A DNA stretch of 64,000 nt from JALHST01 sp963798435 (GCA_963798435.1 CAWCTF010000004.1:992001-1056000), one strand, 5' to 3'. Shown: positions 28,129 to 37,507, counted from the stretch's first letter. Numbers and translations are program-made. Notes: generated from the letters alone by a model not told the origin.

Positions 28129-30120
28129 TTACAAGGTGCATTTCAAGGTCTCGCCATGATTCATGCTTTCTTCCAAGAATATTTCCTGGCCATCGAATAC
28201 CTTGACATTGAGGTTGTTCCCTTCTTTTTTTACCTCAATACTAAAATTTCGATTAAAGGCACGAATATTTTTTAGGAACATTGATGGCCAGCCATCGGGA
28301 AGTTTTGGGGACAAGGAGAATTCATTAAAGCCTGTAGGCCGTATTCCCATAAGTCCTTCTGTAATGATTCTGCAGTACAGTGCGCTTTCGGCCGAAAGAT
28401 GCCGTTGGTTTCCTTCGGGGTAGGCCTCCACAGGATAGGGTACATGTTCTCCCAAGAGTCTTCTGCCGGAGTAATTTTCAAGAAAATCGATTGCCCGTTT
28501 CGTGTCCCCGGCTGCAAAGACGCCTCGGAGGGCGTAAAGCGTAGCCCTGTCCCAGAAAGTCGTACTTCCCGATTCTGAAGCGAGACCGTCCTTGGTCCAT
28601 AAATAGTCAGAAAAAAGGGCGTCGGTCGTTTCGGTACTTCTGTCATAAATTCCCATGGCAAGCGGGGTGCAGATCCAGGCCCGTAGCACATCGTTCCCTT
28701 TATAGTACCTGTAGGTTTTAAAACCTTGTACCGTTGCCCCAAAATAGGTATCGATAGCTTGCCGAATGGCACTTGCCTGTTGTTTGTACGTGTCGATTTG
28801 CTTTTGTGCGATTCCCAATTCCTTTCCAAGATACCCTGCAGAATTCAAGGCATCATAATAGAGACATGAGGTATTCAGATTTGCATCCCCTGCAGGAAAC
28901 CGACCCTCGAGTTCGTCACTATCCGACGCAACTACCCCTTGGGCATTTATTTTTCGGCGGCAATATTCTAAACACCATTCAATCAACGGCCAAAGTTCTT
29001 TTGCTGTATTCTTATTGCCATAGGCCAGTGCAAATCGGCCCGCACCGTATGCAATCATGGCCATATCGCCCCGGTCTCCGGCCCCATTCCAAAAATCGGT
29101 CCCTTCGGCAACAATTGAGCTTGGTATTGCTTTATAGTCACTATTCATAAACCGGGCAAAATGCCTGAATGAATTTAGGGCAGATTCGTTCCCTGCAATG
29201 TTTCCCAAAAAGGGAAAAAAAGGATCAGCATATTCAGCTTGGTCATTTGCCCAGATTGCAGCATAGTATCTGCCGCCTCCAGGACTGTGCATCAACCCCC
29301 CCTGCGTCTGGAAGATGCTTTCCACGGCCCTTAATTTCGCGAATGAAAACTCCGTATTAAGCACGGCGTCGGGCGATTCGAATATAAGATTGGCAAAAGT
29401 GCGGTCTATAAGGTCTTTTCGTTTATTAAACTCATACTCTGGGGAGACATGCGATTGCATCTCATTTATTTCCTGCCCGGAATATACCAGTGCATACTCC
29501 AAGGATTCCCCAGGATTTACGGTAAAATTGCCCTGTTTATCAGAAACTACTTCTATACGATATACTCCGGTTACACCTTTTTCCTTATCGGTCAGATGGG
29601 TACTCTTTATTGTTGGTATTTGCACCTTTATCGGGGTGATGGTCGTGTTGCTTAGCTGCACCCTATCTATAAAGATCGGCCTGTCTGCCGAGGGAAAGAG
29701 CTGGTGGTTGATCGTAACTCCATTCAGCGTCCTCGAACTGAAAGACAGGATTCCCCGTAGCGAAAATACGTGTGGATATTCGATCACAGATGTCCCATCT
29801 ATGGTTATTTGGGAGATGTCCTTGGAGGCTATGGTATAGGAGAGGCTGGCGTGGGTGTCGTTCGGAATAGTGCGTAGCATTGGAAAAACAAGTTCGACTT
29901 CTTGATTCAAAACCCCATTTTCCACACCATAATGAACGATCGACGAAATATTAAAGCCACTCATTTCTACATGATCGAGATGTGTATCGTTTTCTTTTAC
30001 CTCCCATTGTATTCCGCCATCATTGGCTAATGACCACCTTTTGACTTCTTGGGCCATAGACTGTGAAAGGATACCTAAGGCACATAGGGCCAAAACCCTT
30101 TTTTTAATTGTTGTTCGCAT
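28129..30120 (-). CDS. Secreted six-hairpin (alpha-toroid) glycosidase-like protein
   Basis: A 663-residue protein with a signal peptide (ALCALGILSQSMAQ). The N-terminal beta-sandwich covers about 25-260; the C-terminal half has helical-hairpin landmarks: GGRYYAAIWANDQAEYADPF, EGTDFWNGAGDRGDMAM, DSDELEGRFPAGDANLNT and SGSTTFWDRATLYALRG. The acidic residues in WANDQAEYAD and EGTDFW are plausible catalytic sites. This is the clan of GH63/65/78/95/127-type enzymes, but I cannot place it in one. It ends tail to tail with the PAP2 gene (99 bp between, no clear terminator) and is read toward it. The gene upstream on the same strand is the second FAD oxidoreductase. Confidence 0.6.
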   Translation of the reverse strand: MRTTIKKRVLALCALGILSQSMAQEVKRWSLANDGGIQWEVKENDTHLDHVEMSGFNISSIVHYGVENGVLNQEVELVFPMLRTIPNDTHASLSYTIASKDISQITIDGTSVIEYPHVFSLRGILSFSSRTLNGVTINHQLFPSADRPIFIDRVQLSNTTITPIKVQIPTIKSTHLTDKEKGVTGVYRIEVVSDKQGNFTVNPGESLEYALVYSGQEINEMQSHVSPEYEFNKRKDLIDRTFANLIFESPDAVLNTEFSFAKLRAVESIFQTQGGLMHSPGGGRYYAAIWANDQAEYADPFFPFLGNIAGNESALNSFRHFARFMNSDYKAIPSSIVAEGTDFWNGAGDRGDMAMIAYGAGRFALAYGNKNTAKELWPLIEWCLEYCRRKINAQGVVASDSDELEGRFPAGDANLNTSCLYYDALNSAGYLGKELGIAQKQIDTYKQQASAIRQAIDTYFGATVQGFKTYRYYKGNDVLRAWICTPLAMGIYDRSTETTDALFSDYLWTKDGLASESGSTTFWDRATLYALRGVFAAGDTKRAIDFLENYSGRRLLGEHVPYPVEAYPEGNQRHLSAESALYCRIITEGLMGIRPTGFNEFSLSPKLPDGWPSMFLKNIRAFNRNFSIEVKKEGNNLNVKVFDGQEIFLEESMNHGETLKCTL

Positions 30121-30253
30121 ACTTTTTCTTTTGAACTCGAATTTAAGATACGCACATCGTACAGAAATTCAATTACTTTTATTTGATAAAAACCCACTCG
30201 GCTGTGCGCGTGGTATCGTGCATGACCAGATGAATTCATTACGATTCAAAGAA

Positions 30254-31717
30254 CTATGCCTTATCTATTTCCAAAGCGACCCTATTTGCCGATCGGGTGG
30301 CGGCTTCGGTCCCCCAATTTAGATTATCGGCATAGGCCCCGGCAAAATGGATACGCCCATGAGGCTTCATTATATTTGGCCAGAATTTCTTAAGTTCTCC
30401 CATCGGAAAAGGAAGTCGCTCGCATGTAGACGAAAAAGGTTGCCCGGTCCAATCCCTCCCAATTGCTTGTTCTATGGTATCTCCCTTCCCAGGATAAAGC
30501 TCCCTGAATGATGCAAGGGCCCTTTGGGGCGATATTCCACCTGCCCCCGTACCTAAAACGATTACCCGATGCGTATCGACCTCATCTGCAGAATGCCAAA
30601 CATCCCAAATATCAGGATGGTCTAAGAACATATTAATGGAGAGCCCATCTTCGAGCCAAAATTTTGAACTGGCCTGAAAGACGAACCGTTGGTAGGAATC
30701 ATAGGTCACATTCTCAATTACATATTGTTTTTCCTTGGGCAATGCAGGAAGTACGGGAATGTTTTTAAAGGCAGGCAAGGGGATACAGTTTACAAAATAA
30801 TCGGCCGTTATTTCATGGGTTTCATTAACGTCCTTATAGGTAATTTTTACATCATTATCTCCATTTTGTATCGCGATAATAGGCTTATTCAACCACACTC
30901 TTGGTCCCAAACGTTTTGCAAAAGCATTCGGGAGCATTTGATTACCGCCCTTTAACCGAAAAATTTCGGTAGGAAATTCGGGCACGCCACGAAATTTCAG
31001 GATATAGGCATACCAGAGAGTGAACAATGCGGAGGTATTGGAACCTCCTAAAAGGCCCATTGCCATTTTTGAAGCCCCGTTTTTAGCATAAATATCTGAC
31101 ATGGGAATCGTATCCATCTCGTCGTAACCAACATCAAAAGGCTGGTATTCATCCTTAAAATTTGCAAGATAGGGTGCGACATAGAGCGATTTAAGTTCAC
31201 CCCATGGGTTTGTGGACAAAAAATCGATTTCCCTTGTATTGAACCCCATTTTTTTCAGAATAACAGGGTCCTGCAACATTTCCTCTGTATAGAAAATTCC
31301 ATCGATCCTCCGCAATACATTTTTTCTTCTGGGATATGGCAGGGCGGTAAGGCCAAATTCTTTTATATATCCCCAATACAGATCGTATCCAGGTTTTGTG
31401 ATATGCTCTTGACCATAATCACCATACAATTCATCTGACAATTCATCGTGGGCGGTATATACATGGCCCCCATGTCTGCCTGATGCTTCTAGTACGGTGA
31501 CGTCATGACCCATTTTCATCAATTCATAGGCGCAGCACATTCCCGCTATTCCAGCACCGCCGACTACAATTTTCTTAGGTGTGCCCGTACTTTTTATTGG
31601 CGTGGTTTTTTGTTCCTTGGGAGTACCGGCCATTGATGTATTAACGGTTAACAAGGATGCCCCAACACTGGCCTTAATCGAATTTTTTAAAAAATCCCTT
31701 CTCTTATTAGTGCTCAT
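30254..31717 (-). CDS. Tat-exported FAD-dependent amine-oxidase-fold oxidoreductase (paralogue 2)
   Basis: A 487-residue paralogue of the protein at 4574-6076, with the same leader type (NKRRDFLKNSIKASVGAS), GAGIAG at 54-59, EASGRHGGHVYT, and the C-terminal FAD motif HFAGAYADNLNWG. The two share long identical blocks, for example CCAYELMKMGH. Unlike copy 1 it has no adjacent cytochrome c gene; its neighbours are a glycosidase-like protein downstream and an amidohydrolase upstream. A 22-bp perfect palindrome lies 174 bp before its ATG. The substrate is unknown; two copies suggest two related substrates or induction conditions. Confidence 0.75.
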   Translation of the reverse strand: MSTNKRRDFLKNSIKASVGASLLTVNTSMAGTPKEQKTTPIKSTGTPKKIVVGGAGIAGMCCAYELMKMGHDVTVLEASGRHGGHVYTAHDELSDELYGDYGQEHITKPGYDLYWGYIKEFGLTALPYPRRKNVLRRIDGIFYTEEMLQDPVILKKMGFNTREIDFLSTNPWGELKSLYVAPYLANFKDEYQPFDVGYDEMDTIPMSDIYAKNGASKMAMGLLGGSNTSALFTLWYAYILKFRGVPEFPTEIFRLKGGNQMLPNAFAKRLGPRVWLNKPIIAIQNGDNDVKITYKDVNETHEITADYFVNCIPLPAFKNIPVLPALPKEKQYVIENVTYDSYQRFVFQASSKFWLEDGLSINMFLDHPDIWDVWHSADEVDTHRVIVLGTGAGGISPQRALASFRELYPGKGDTIEQAIGRDWTGQPFSSTCERLPFPMGELKKFWPNIMKPHGRIHFAGAYADNLNWGTEAATRSANRVALEIDKA

Positions 31718-31890
31718 ATCTAAATTTCATTTTCATTTATTGTATAGTTTAGCCTCCTTTTTTCTGATTAGAATATCAATTCGGGTAGCTGTGTTCAAAC
31801 CTTAAAGAACAACGAACCAACTGCGGTCTTGCTCATTATTTTCGTGCGTTTTCGTAAACAATTTCAGTATATCAAAAACTGTAGGGCGAT

Positions 31891-31912
31891 CTTATTGATA
31901 CGTATCAATAAG
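31891..31912. promoter_or_regulatory. 22-bp perfect palindrome, probable operator
   Basis: CTTATTGATAC followed directly by its exact reverse complement GTATCAATAAG gives a gap-free 22-bp dyad. The central ATACGTAT with CG at the axis resembles operators of LacI- or GntR-type repressors. No U-tract follows on either strand, which argues against a terminator. It lies 35 bp beyond the stop of the amidohydrolase gene and 174 bp upstream of the FAD oxidoreductase ATG on the minus strand. The rest of the 230-bp gap has TTTTCGTAAAC near 31849 and no gene. Confidence 0.55.
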
Positions 31913-31947
31913 AATGATCAGCATACATCAACCTGCACTTTATTCTT

Positions 31948-33057
31948 TTATATTCCAGGCAACCATTTTTTGGCATTTCCGAAATAGATCTTCTCGATTA
32001 CCTTTCGGGGCAATTTAAGGCCTTTAAACGCACCGTCGAAGTCAGAAACGGACATCTCTTCATCGGAAACAAAAAATTTCCAGTCGCTTATCCAGGTTTC
32101 GTGCATGCTTTTCTTCAATGCATTGGGATCGGTGGTGGGTTCTGCCAAGAGATCGGTGCCATAAAGCAACCTGTCCTGATAGGCAATCATAAAATCATGT
32201 ACCTTTTGCCATTCCGTTTTCGATTGATACTCTAGGTGGGAGATTCGTGCCGCCATATCCACAGCCATATTCGGGAACTTGTCCAAGGTTTCGGCAAGCG
32301 CATCGACACTCCATTCCAAGCTACCCAAATGTGCTCCTACAAACCTTAGGTTCGGGTGCTTTTCGAGCATATGGTCCCTTGCTTGTATTTGTTGTTCATA
32401 AGAAGGCGCTTCGGGGTGCAGGTACATATGATATTCCGGATTATTTTCAAAATAGCTTTTATCCCCCTTTATGGTCATTTGATCCAAAGGGAGCCAACAG
32501 TTTTTAGGTTCCCCGAGATGTCCGATAACAGGAATATTGCTGCGTTCGATAAAGTCGATAATCGGATCAAATCTAGGATCGTCTATCATGACCAATTGGC
32601 CATTTTCATCCTTCAGGTCCATCCCGATAACCTTATATATTTTAACGGCGACGGCCCCTTTAGCGAATGAGTTTTTTAGATAGGCGAGCGTTTTTTCCTT
32701 CCAATCGGGCCTGTTAAAATCCCTTACCGAAAAGGTGGTTGCATAGGCCACTTGACCTGGAAATGTCTTGATTTGTTCTTGTGCGAACTTTTGTTGTGAG
32801 ATCATATCGCCTGATTCGTTCGGATCATCCCAATTGATCGTCAGCAACTTAAAATTATCTGCTACTGCCTGTTGGATGAAAGCTGGGGAAGCTGTTTCAA
32901 TGTGCACGTGCGCATCGATTTTAGGCACCTTCTTAAAATCATGATCTTCATAAAACTGAGATTTTGGAGGTTCATTTTCAGGAGTGTTTTTTTTTGATTC
33001 TCCACAATTTTGTAAAAGTAAACAGGTAAGGCAGAAAAAGTAATGCTTGAATTTCAT
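31948..33057 (-). CDS. Lipoprotein amidohydrolase (Amidohydrolase_2 family)
   Basis: A 369-residue lipoprotein (leader LTCLLLQNC, Cys about residue 18). TIM-barrel metal-dependent hydrolase with KIDAHVHIET near residue 48-57 (HxH metal site), GHLGEPKNCW with the barrel His, VGAHLGSLEW, and LLYGTDLLAEP carrying the conserved Asp. This is the ACMSD/amidohydrolase-2 group, which performs hydrolysis or non-oxidative decarboxylation. It is more distant from the two other amidohydrolases in the window than they are from each other. It is flanked by the DUF5009 gene (83 bp) and the palindrome. Substrate unknown. Confidence 0.75.
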   Translation of the reverse strand: MKFKHYFFCLTCLLLQNCGESKKNTPENEPPKSQFYEDHDFKKVPKIDAHVHIETASPAFIQQAVADNFKLLTINWDDPNESGDMISQQKFAQEQIKTFPGQVAYATTFSVRDFNRPDWKEKTLAYLKNSFAKGAVAVKIYKVIGMDLKDENGQLVMIDDPRFDPIIDFIERSNIPVIGHLGEPKNCWLPLDQMTIKGDKSYFENNPEYHMYLHPEAPSYEQQIQARDHMLEKHPNLRFVGAHLGSLEWSVDALAETLDKFPNMAVDMAARISHLEYQSKTEWQKVHDFMIAYQDRLLYGTDLLAEPTTDPNALKKSMHETWISDWKFFVSDEEMSVSDFDGAFKGLKLPRKVIEKIYFGNAKKWLPGI

Positions 33058-33139
33058 TTGGTTATTTTCGTTTGTTGAAATGTCATGTCCCTACCTACTT
33101 TCACAAAGTGATTGTGAGGCATGCGTTACTTTTATGGTA

Positions 33140-34342
33140 TTAAACCTTAAAAAAGATTTTCTTTCGATACAACCAAAAGCATAAAAACCACTCAATGGCA
33201 AAAATTGCCAGTGCTGAGAGCAATAAGATAGCACCGTGTGCCATCCCAATTGGTGACAAAACACCATTAACAATCACTTCTACATATTGGCCTAGCCATC
33301 GGCTCACTACAATCTCAAAGAATAGGTATATAAAAATGGAGTTCATCCCTACAATGGTAAAGAAGCGGAGGTATTTCTTGTGTTGCAGTACATCGATCCA
33401 ATAATAGAGAAATGCCAGGGCCAACAAGCACCAGCCCCCTGTCACCAAAGTAAAGGAAGTGGTGGCGATTCGCTTGATAATCGGAGTTGTACCCGTTATA
33501 TCAAGGGTATACCCTGCAATTAGGGTGCCTACCCCTAAAATAATAATATTGCGGAGCTTCCCTTTAACAGTGGGTTGATCGATAAGCCATTTGCCTGCTA
33601 CAGCACCCCATATCGTATGTGCAGCGGTCGGGATACAATTGATGGCTACCCAGCCCCCCGAATTTATTTTGTTCATTAATAGCATATCCATATAATTCCC
33701 AAAATTTTGCTGATCGACAAAAGGCTGGTCGAATCCCGGAATATGTATGAACCGATAGAGGCATTCAGTCAGCACCAAGAGGCCGAGACTGAAGAGCAAT
33801 TGATGGCTGATTTTCCAACGAAAAATAAGAAAGGCTACCAATAAGGTAAATGAAAGCTGTGTTAGGACATCCCAAAGCTCGAACGATAAATGGTCACCCC
33901 TAACGGCATAGTCAAATACCCCCCAAAAAAATAACCACCAGCTTCGCTTTATTGCATGGGTTGCCTGTTCTTTCCATGGGCGTCCCATGGCGGTTTGTTT
34001 TGTAAGGGAAAAAGCCATGGCAGCCCCGGCGATGAACATGAAGGCGGGCTGGATAAAATCCCAGAAATTCAATCCATGCCACGGTTTATGCGTGAATTGC
34101 TCCGCCAAGGAATTTAGAAAGGATCCCTGTCCTGACATTTCCAGCCAATGCTCGTACATCCCGGTAGATTCTAGCATAAGGAGCACCATTACGAGCCCTC
34201 TGTAAAAGTCCAAAGACATAAGCCTCGCTCCTTTTTTTATGACTTCGCTAGTCTGTGTCGCGTCTGGAAAGTTTATAGGTCCTGATAGAACCCTGTCTTT
34301 TTTTGTGGAGTTGCCTATATGGGAGGCCTCTGAATTTTCCAT
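33140..34342 (-). CDS. NagX/DUF5009-like membrane acyltransferase (heparan-alpha-glucosaminide N-acetyltransferase family)
   Basis: Start taken at ATG 34342; a TTG two codons upstream is less likely. It has 400 residues with about ten to eleven membrane helices. Landmarks are RLMSLDFYRGLVMVLLMLES, WHGLNFWDFIQPAFMFIAGA with the conserved His-containing first loop, and NSGGWVAINCIPTAAHTIWG. Members (COG4299, NagX) occur in amino-sugar regulons and resemble the human lysosomal enzyme that transfers acetyl groups across a membrane to glucosamine. Here that fits N-acetylhexosamine handling. The direction of acetyl transfer is unproven. A dyad CAATA-TCG-TATTG (34346-34358) sits 3 bp before the ATG. 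Confidence 0.7.
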   Translation of the reverse strand: MENSEASHIGNSTKKDRVLSGPINFPDATQTSEVIKKGARLMSLDFYRGLVMVLLMLESTGMYEHWLEMSGQGSFLNSLAEQFTHKPWHGLNFWDFIQPAFMFIAGAAMAFSLTKQTAMGRPWKEQATHAIKRSWWLFFWGVFDYAVRGDHLSFELWDVLTQLSFTLLVAFLIFRWKISHQLLFSLGLLVLTECLYRFIHIPGFDQPFVDQQNFGNYMDMLLMNKINSGGWVAINCIPTAAHTIWGAVAGKWLIDQPTVKGKLRNIIILGVGTLIAGYTLDITGTTPIIKRIATTSFTLVTGGWCLLALAFLYYWIDVLQHKKYLRFFTIVGMNSIFIYLFFEIVVSRWLGQYVEVIVNGVLSPIGMAHGAILLLSALAIFAIEWFLCFWLYRKKIFFKV

Positions 34343-34345
34343 AAT

Positions 34346-34358
34346 CAATATCGTATTG
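34346..34358. promoter_or_regulatory. Short dyad abutting the DUF5009 start
   Basis: CAATA-TCG-TATTG is a perfect 5-bp inverted repeat around TCG located three bases upstream of the ATG. Its CGTATTG half resembles the TTACGTATTG upstream of the catabolic operon promoter (near 12690). It could be an operator; the short length makes chance possible. Confidence 0.3.
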
Positions 34359-34480
34359 GTTAAAAATTAGTTGATGGGTTGGTTTATTAAAAGGTCATTG
34401 ATTCAATCCTTAGATGCAACTCCCCTGTACGCGACATGATCAAGGGGCAACTGGCAATCTTTGTTATTTTCGATGTGCTA

Positions 34481-35614
34481 TCAATGTTTCATGATTTTAA
34501 GGGCATTGTCCCTGTAGATCTTTTTTAAGACCGAATCATCTAATGCCAGTCCGTAAAGAGGCCATTTATAGCCCAACAAATCGGTTAGGTAAAAATGTTC
34601 ATCTTCAGTTTCAAGCACCCTGAAAGTCATACGGAACATGGTATCTAAGGTCGTATTGTTGCCATAATCGCTATGTTTATCCCAAACCTCCCAGCCATAA
34701 TCCGTTCCGTATACAAGGCGGTCTTGGTATTTTACAAAAAACGCTGCCGTATTTCTGGGGATGGTAGAAAATTCGGAAAAACGGGCAGAAATATCGGCAC
34801 TGAGATTGGGAAATTCATCGAACAAACCACCCAGAATAGACAAATCAAAAGTACAATTCGCCAAATGGGAGGCTATAAAGGTCGTATTTGGGTGTCGTTT
34901 AAGGGTGTTTGCAAATCGTACCATCAGTTCGCTATGATCAAACGTTGTATCCTTAACCCTCCAGGTCCAAGCCCGCATCAGTCCATCATTGGTCGAATCC
35001 ATGGCTTCATACATCCATTTTGGATCTGACATGTGCAGGTTTACCGGGATTTTTAATGTAGCACAGGCTTCAAAAAGAGGATCCATTCTTGGGTCATCGG
35101 GATGCAGACCTTCGACCAGTCCCGCTCCTTTATCATGTAATTCCCCTACCCCTACGGCACCTTTATTTACACATCGACGAAGTTCATTTACTGCTTTTTC
35201 AGACCAATTCTTGTCTTCATACCCTGAAAGATCAAAACCGCAATAGACATCAAACCGATTGGGGTATTTAGCATACATAGCATAAAGGGAATCAAATTTC
35301 GCTCCAGTTGCATTGGTAAAAACAACTGATTTCTCAACACCAACCTCGTCCATTATTTCCACCCGTTTAGCAATGTCTTTATCAGTTGTAGTATAGTCAT
35401 GGGCATGCATATCGATTACAGGAAATTTTGCTTTTTCAATTTTTGTAATCGGCACCTCATAAACCGATTTTGGCATCCAATCCTCCAGAAGCAGGTTTTG
35501 AGGACTGGGAAGTGCGACCTGCTCAGGAACGACTTTCGTCTCCTCAATCTTCTGACAACTAAGAATAGAAAGGAAGAGTAGGCACATTGTGGCAATGGAA
35601 ATACATCTATTCAT
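34481..35614 (-). CDS. Lipoprotein amidohydrolase (Amidohydrolase_2 family), intact paralogue of 9623-10691
   Basis: Start taken at ATG 35614 (MNRCISIATMCLLFLSILSC), giving a lipoprotein leader with Cys near residue 20 and 377 residues in all. The metal motif is VIDMHAHDYTT; further landmarks are ELHDKGAGL, ASHLANCTFDLS and LVYGTDYGWE with the conserved Asp. It shares long blocks with the frameshifted protein at 9623-10691, for example FDSLYAMYAKYPNRF versus FDSIYNIYSKYNGRF. It is preceded by a 326-bp gap (35615-35940) in which I see no gene, with TATACGTATTATTAGG next to the start as a possible operator. The substrate is unknown. Confidence 0.75.
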   Translation of the reverse strand: MNRCISIATMCLLFLSILSCQKIEETKVVPEQVALPSPQNLLLEDWMPKSVYEVPITKIEKAKFPVIDMHAHDYTTTDKDIAKRVEIMDEVGVEKSVVFTNATGAKFDSLYAMYAKYPNRFDVYCGFDLSGYEDKNWSEKAVNELRRCVNKGAVGVGELHDKGAGLVEGLHPDDPRMDPLFEACATLKIPVNLHMSDPKWMYEAMDSTNDGLMRAWTWRVKDTTFDHSELMVRFANTLKRHPNTTFIASHLANCTFDLSILGGLFDEFPNLSADISARFSEFSTIPRNTAAFFVKYQDRLVYGTDYGWEVWDKHSDYGNNTTLDTMFRMTFRVLETEDEHFYLTDLLGYKWPLYGLALDDSVLKKIYRDNALKIMKH

Positions 35615-35940
35615 TTTATACGTATTATTAGGTACTACTATTTTTGGCATTTGACTCTTAATGTAATAGGGGCCTACCTGACTAGCATCCAGAATCCCCC
35701 ATATAGGGAGTTTTAGACCACCCCTTGTTGGTTCCTTCTACTTCATTATGACCCGTCTACTTATGAAATACGAAGGTAATCTTTCCGATCCGCAGCCTTG
35801 TAAAGTGTCTGCCCTGAAAGAGCAGCAATTCTGAACCATGGCCTTATGAAAATCTAGCTTTTAGCCACTACTTCAAAATTCTTAAACACTTTTTAACAAT
35901 GCACCCTTGTAATTTTAAAGAACGACCTTTTAAATGTGCT

Positions 35941-37296
35941 CTAAATAATAGATAGGGGTGCCCTATCCTTCCATTTTCCCTTAGTAAAATCAGGAATATC
36001 GACCGATTTGCTATTATTGGCCACCGACATACCTGATAATGGAAAAATTATACTACTGGTAACTGAGTCATAAACATCAAAATAAGGCGTTCTGTTCTCT
36101 CGTAAGGCTTGAATGAGCAAATGCCATGTCAATGGGGTGGTTGTTCCATTTCCCCCGTGCCCCCTAAGGGCGGTTTTTCGCGGAACAGGATTATAATTTT
36201 TTAGGATGGGATGCTTGTACTCTTCTAGATATTTTTCTGCCGACTCCCAGGTATGTTCTTGCGGACTTAGGCCTTCGAGATAAATTTTAGGGCCTTCCAA
36301 GGCGCTTCCCCCTAGGTACACCCCTTTCGTGCCTTGCAAACGGAATAATTCCCTTGGATGCGGGGTATTCGTATCATAGTTTAATGTAATCAATTTTCCA
36401 TTTACCGTTCGTATAAGGGTCACGTTGACGTCACCTTGTTTAAATTTGATTTTGGCCTGTTCAGAGTCCATGCCATAATTCAAGGCGGCATATTCATGCA
36501 ACATTTCGGCTTTTGAACTCATGGAGACTAAATGGTCTAGCCTATCCCCGTGATTTATGTTTTCATAGGCCATGATCTTATTCATCGGATGATCTGGGTA
36601 CAGATTGCCATTGTGCGTTACATCATAGGCTAAACGCCAAGGTTCTTCAGCCGGATTGTTTTTTACAAATCTCAAGTCGTGCACATAGCCGCCCTCAGTA
36701 TGAACGATATCGCCAAAAAGTCCTTTTTGAACCATATTCAGCAACGTCAGCCCATCCGAACTTTCGAGCATGGCCTGCTCCAAGGCTAGGGTCGCCCATT
36801 TCCCTGTTTTTTCAGAAGTTTCCACCAACTCCCATGCCTCATCGACCGTTAGAATAATTGGCACTTCAGATACTGCGTGCTTTTCGTTTTTCATGGCGGC
36901 AAGACAAACAGGGGCGTGCCATTCCCAAGATGTGGAACATATTATGGCATCTAAGGTTTCTTCCTCACAGAGCCGTTTGAAATCGGTAAGACCTCTATCG
37001 TACAGTCTAGGCGTTGGCTGTCCTGCTTCTTCAATCCATCTTTTTGCGTTGTACAAGCGTTCAGGCTTAATTTCACAAATGGCAGGAATGGTCACTCCTT
37101 CAATCCCCAAGGCCACGTCTAGATGATAGGAACCACGACCGCCAATACCCACAAATCCCAAACGCAAGGGTTTGTCAGGGCTTGAATTGTTCGCAAAAAC
37201 GTTTAGGGGGGTACTTAATTCGGTGAGCGCCAAACCTCCCATGGCCACTGTGGACTTCTTGATAAACTTTCTCCGGTCATAATTGCTAGTGCCCAT
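35941..37296 (-). CDS. Tat-exported Gfo/Idh/MocA protein (GH109-like), divergent copy
   Basis: A 451-residue protein. The leader NYDRRKFIKKSTVAMGG is twin-arginine type. The NAD-binding Rossmann motif GFVGIGGRG is at 47-55. The stretch HNGNLYPDHPMN has H236 at the position of the GH109 active-site NLYPTHG motif, with T and G replaced by D and P. GH109 alpha-N-acetylgalactosaminidases use bound NAD in a redox-elimination mechanism. With AgaS in the locus this fits GalNAc release, but the altered motif leaves activity open. It is divergent from a second member at 37710; the 413-bp region between them holds repeated TTTTCGTA elements. Confidence 0.7.
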   Translation of the reverse strand: MGTSNYDRRKFIKKSTVAMGGLALTELSTPLNVFANNSSPDKPLRLGFVGIGGRGSYHLDVALGIEGVTIPAICEIKPERLYNAKRWIEEAGQPTPRLYDRGLTDFKRLCEEETLDAIICSTSWEWHAPVCLAAMKNEKHAVSEVPIILTVDEAWELVETSEKTGKWATLALEQAMLESSDGLTLLNMVQKGLFGDIVHTEGGYVHDLRFVKNNPAEEPWRLAYDVTHNGNLYPDHPMNKIMAYENINHGDRLDHLVSMSSKAEMLHEYAALNYGMDSEQAKIKFKQGDVNVTLIRTVNGKLITLNYDTNTPHPRELFRLQGTKGVYLGGSALEGPKIYLEGLSPQEHTWESAEKYLEEYKHPILKNYNPVPRKTALRGHGGNGTTTPLTWHLLIQALRENRTPYFDVYDSVTSSIIFPLSGMSVANNSKSVDIPDFTKGKWKDRAPLSII

Positions 37297-37399
37297 TGGG
37301 TGAATGTTTTTATAAATACTGTGTTATTTCGCACCCTTGTAATACATACTTTGGTAGGCGGATCAGATACAACATTAAAAATTTTAAAAAGAAAAAATA

Positions 37400-37507
37400 A
37401 TATTTTCGTAAGTTTACGTGAATTTAATAAATTTTCTTTATTAAAGAAATTGTCTTCATAAAATACTCAATACAAAAGGAAATATTTTCGTATTCTAACG
37501 AATTTTA
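37400..37507. repeat. Two TTTTCGTA dyad elements between the divergent Gfo/Idh/MocA genes
   Basis: ATATTTTCGTA occurs at 37400-37410 and 37482-37492, exactly 82 bp apart. Each is followed by an inverted half: CGTAA-GT-TTACG at 37407-37418 and TTCGT-N6-ACGAA at 37487-37502. The copies share the pattern TATTTTCGTAN5-6ACG. They could be operators for a DeoR regulator or diverged -7 elements (TATTTTCG is one base from TAnnTTTG). A similar TTTTCGTAAAC lies upstream of the second FAD oxidoreductase. Confidence 0.45.

Noticed and set aside
28272..28829. 185-codon minus-strand ORF
   Set aside because: It is an out-of-frame shadow inside the intact six-hairpin glycosidase gene.
29315..29839. 174-codon plus-strand ORF
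   Set aside because: Antisense shadow of the same glycosidase gene, with no recognisable protein features.
35697..35720. CCCCCATATAGGGAG considered as a terminator before the amidohydrolase
   Set aside because: The stem is interrupted, lacks a T-run on either strand, and lies upstream of the gene rather than after one.
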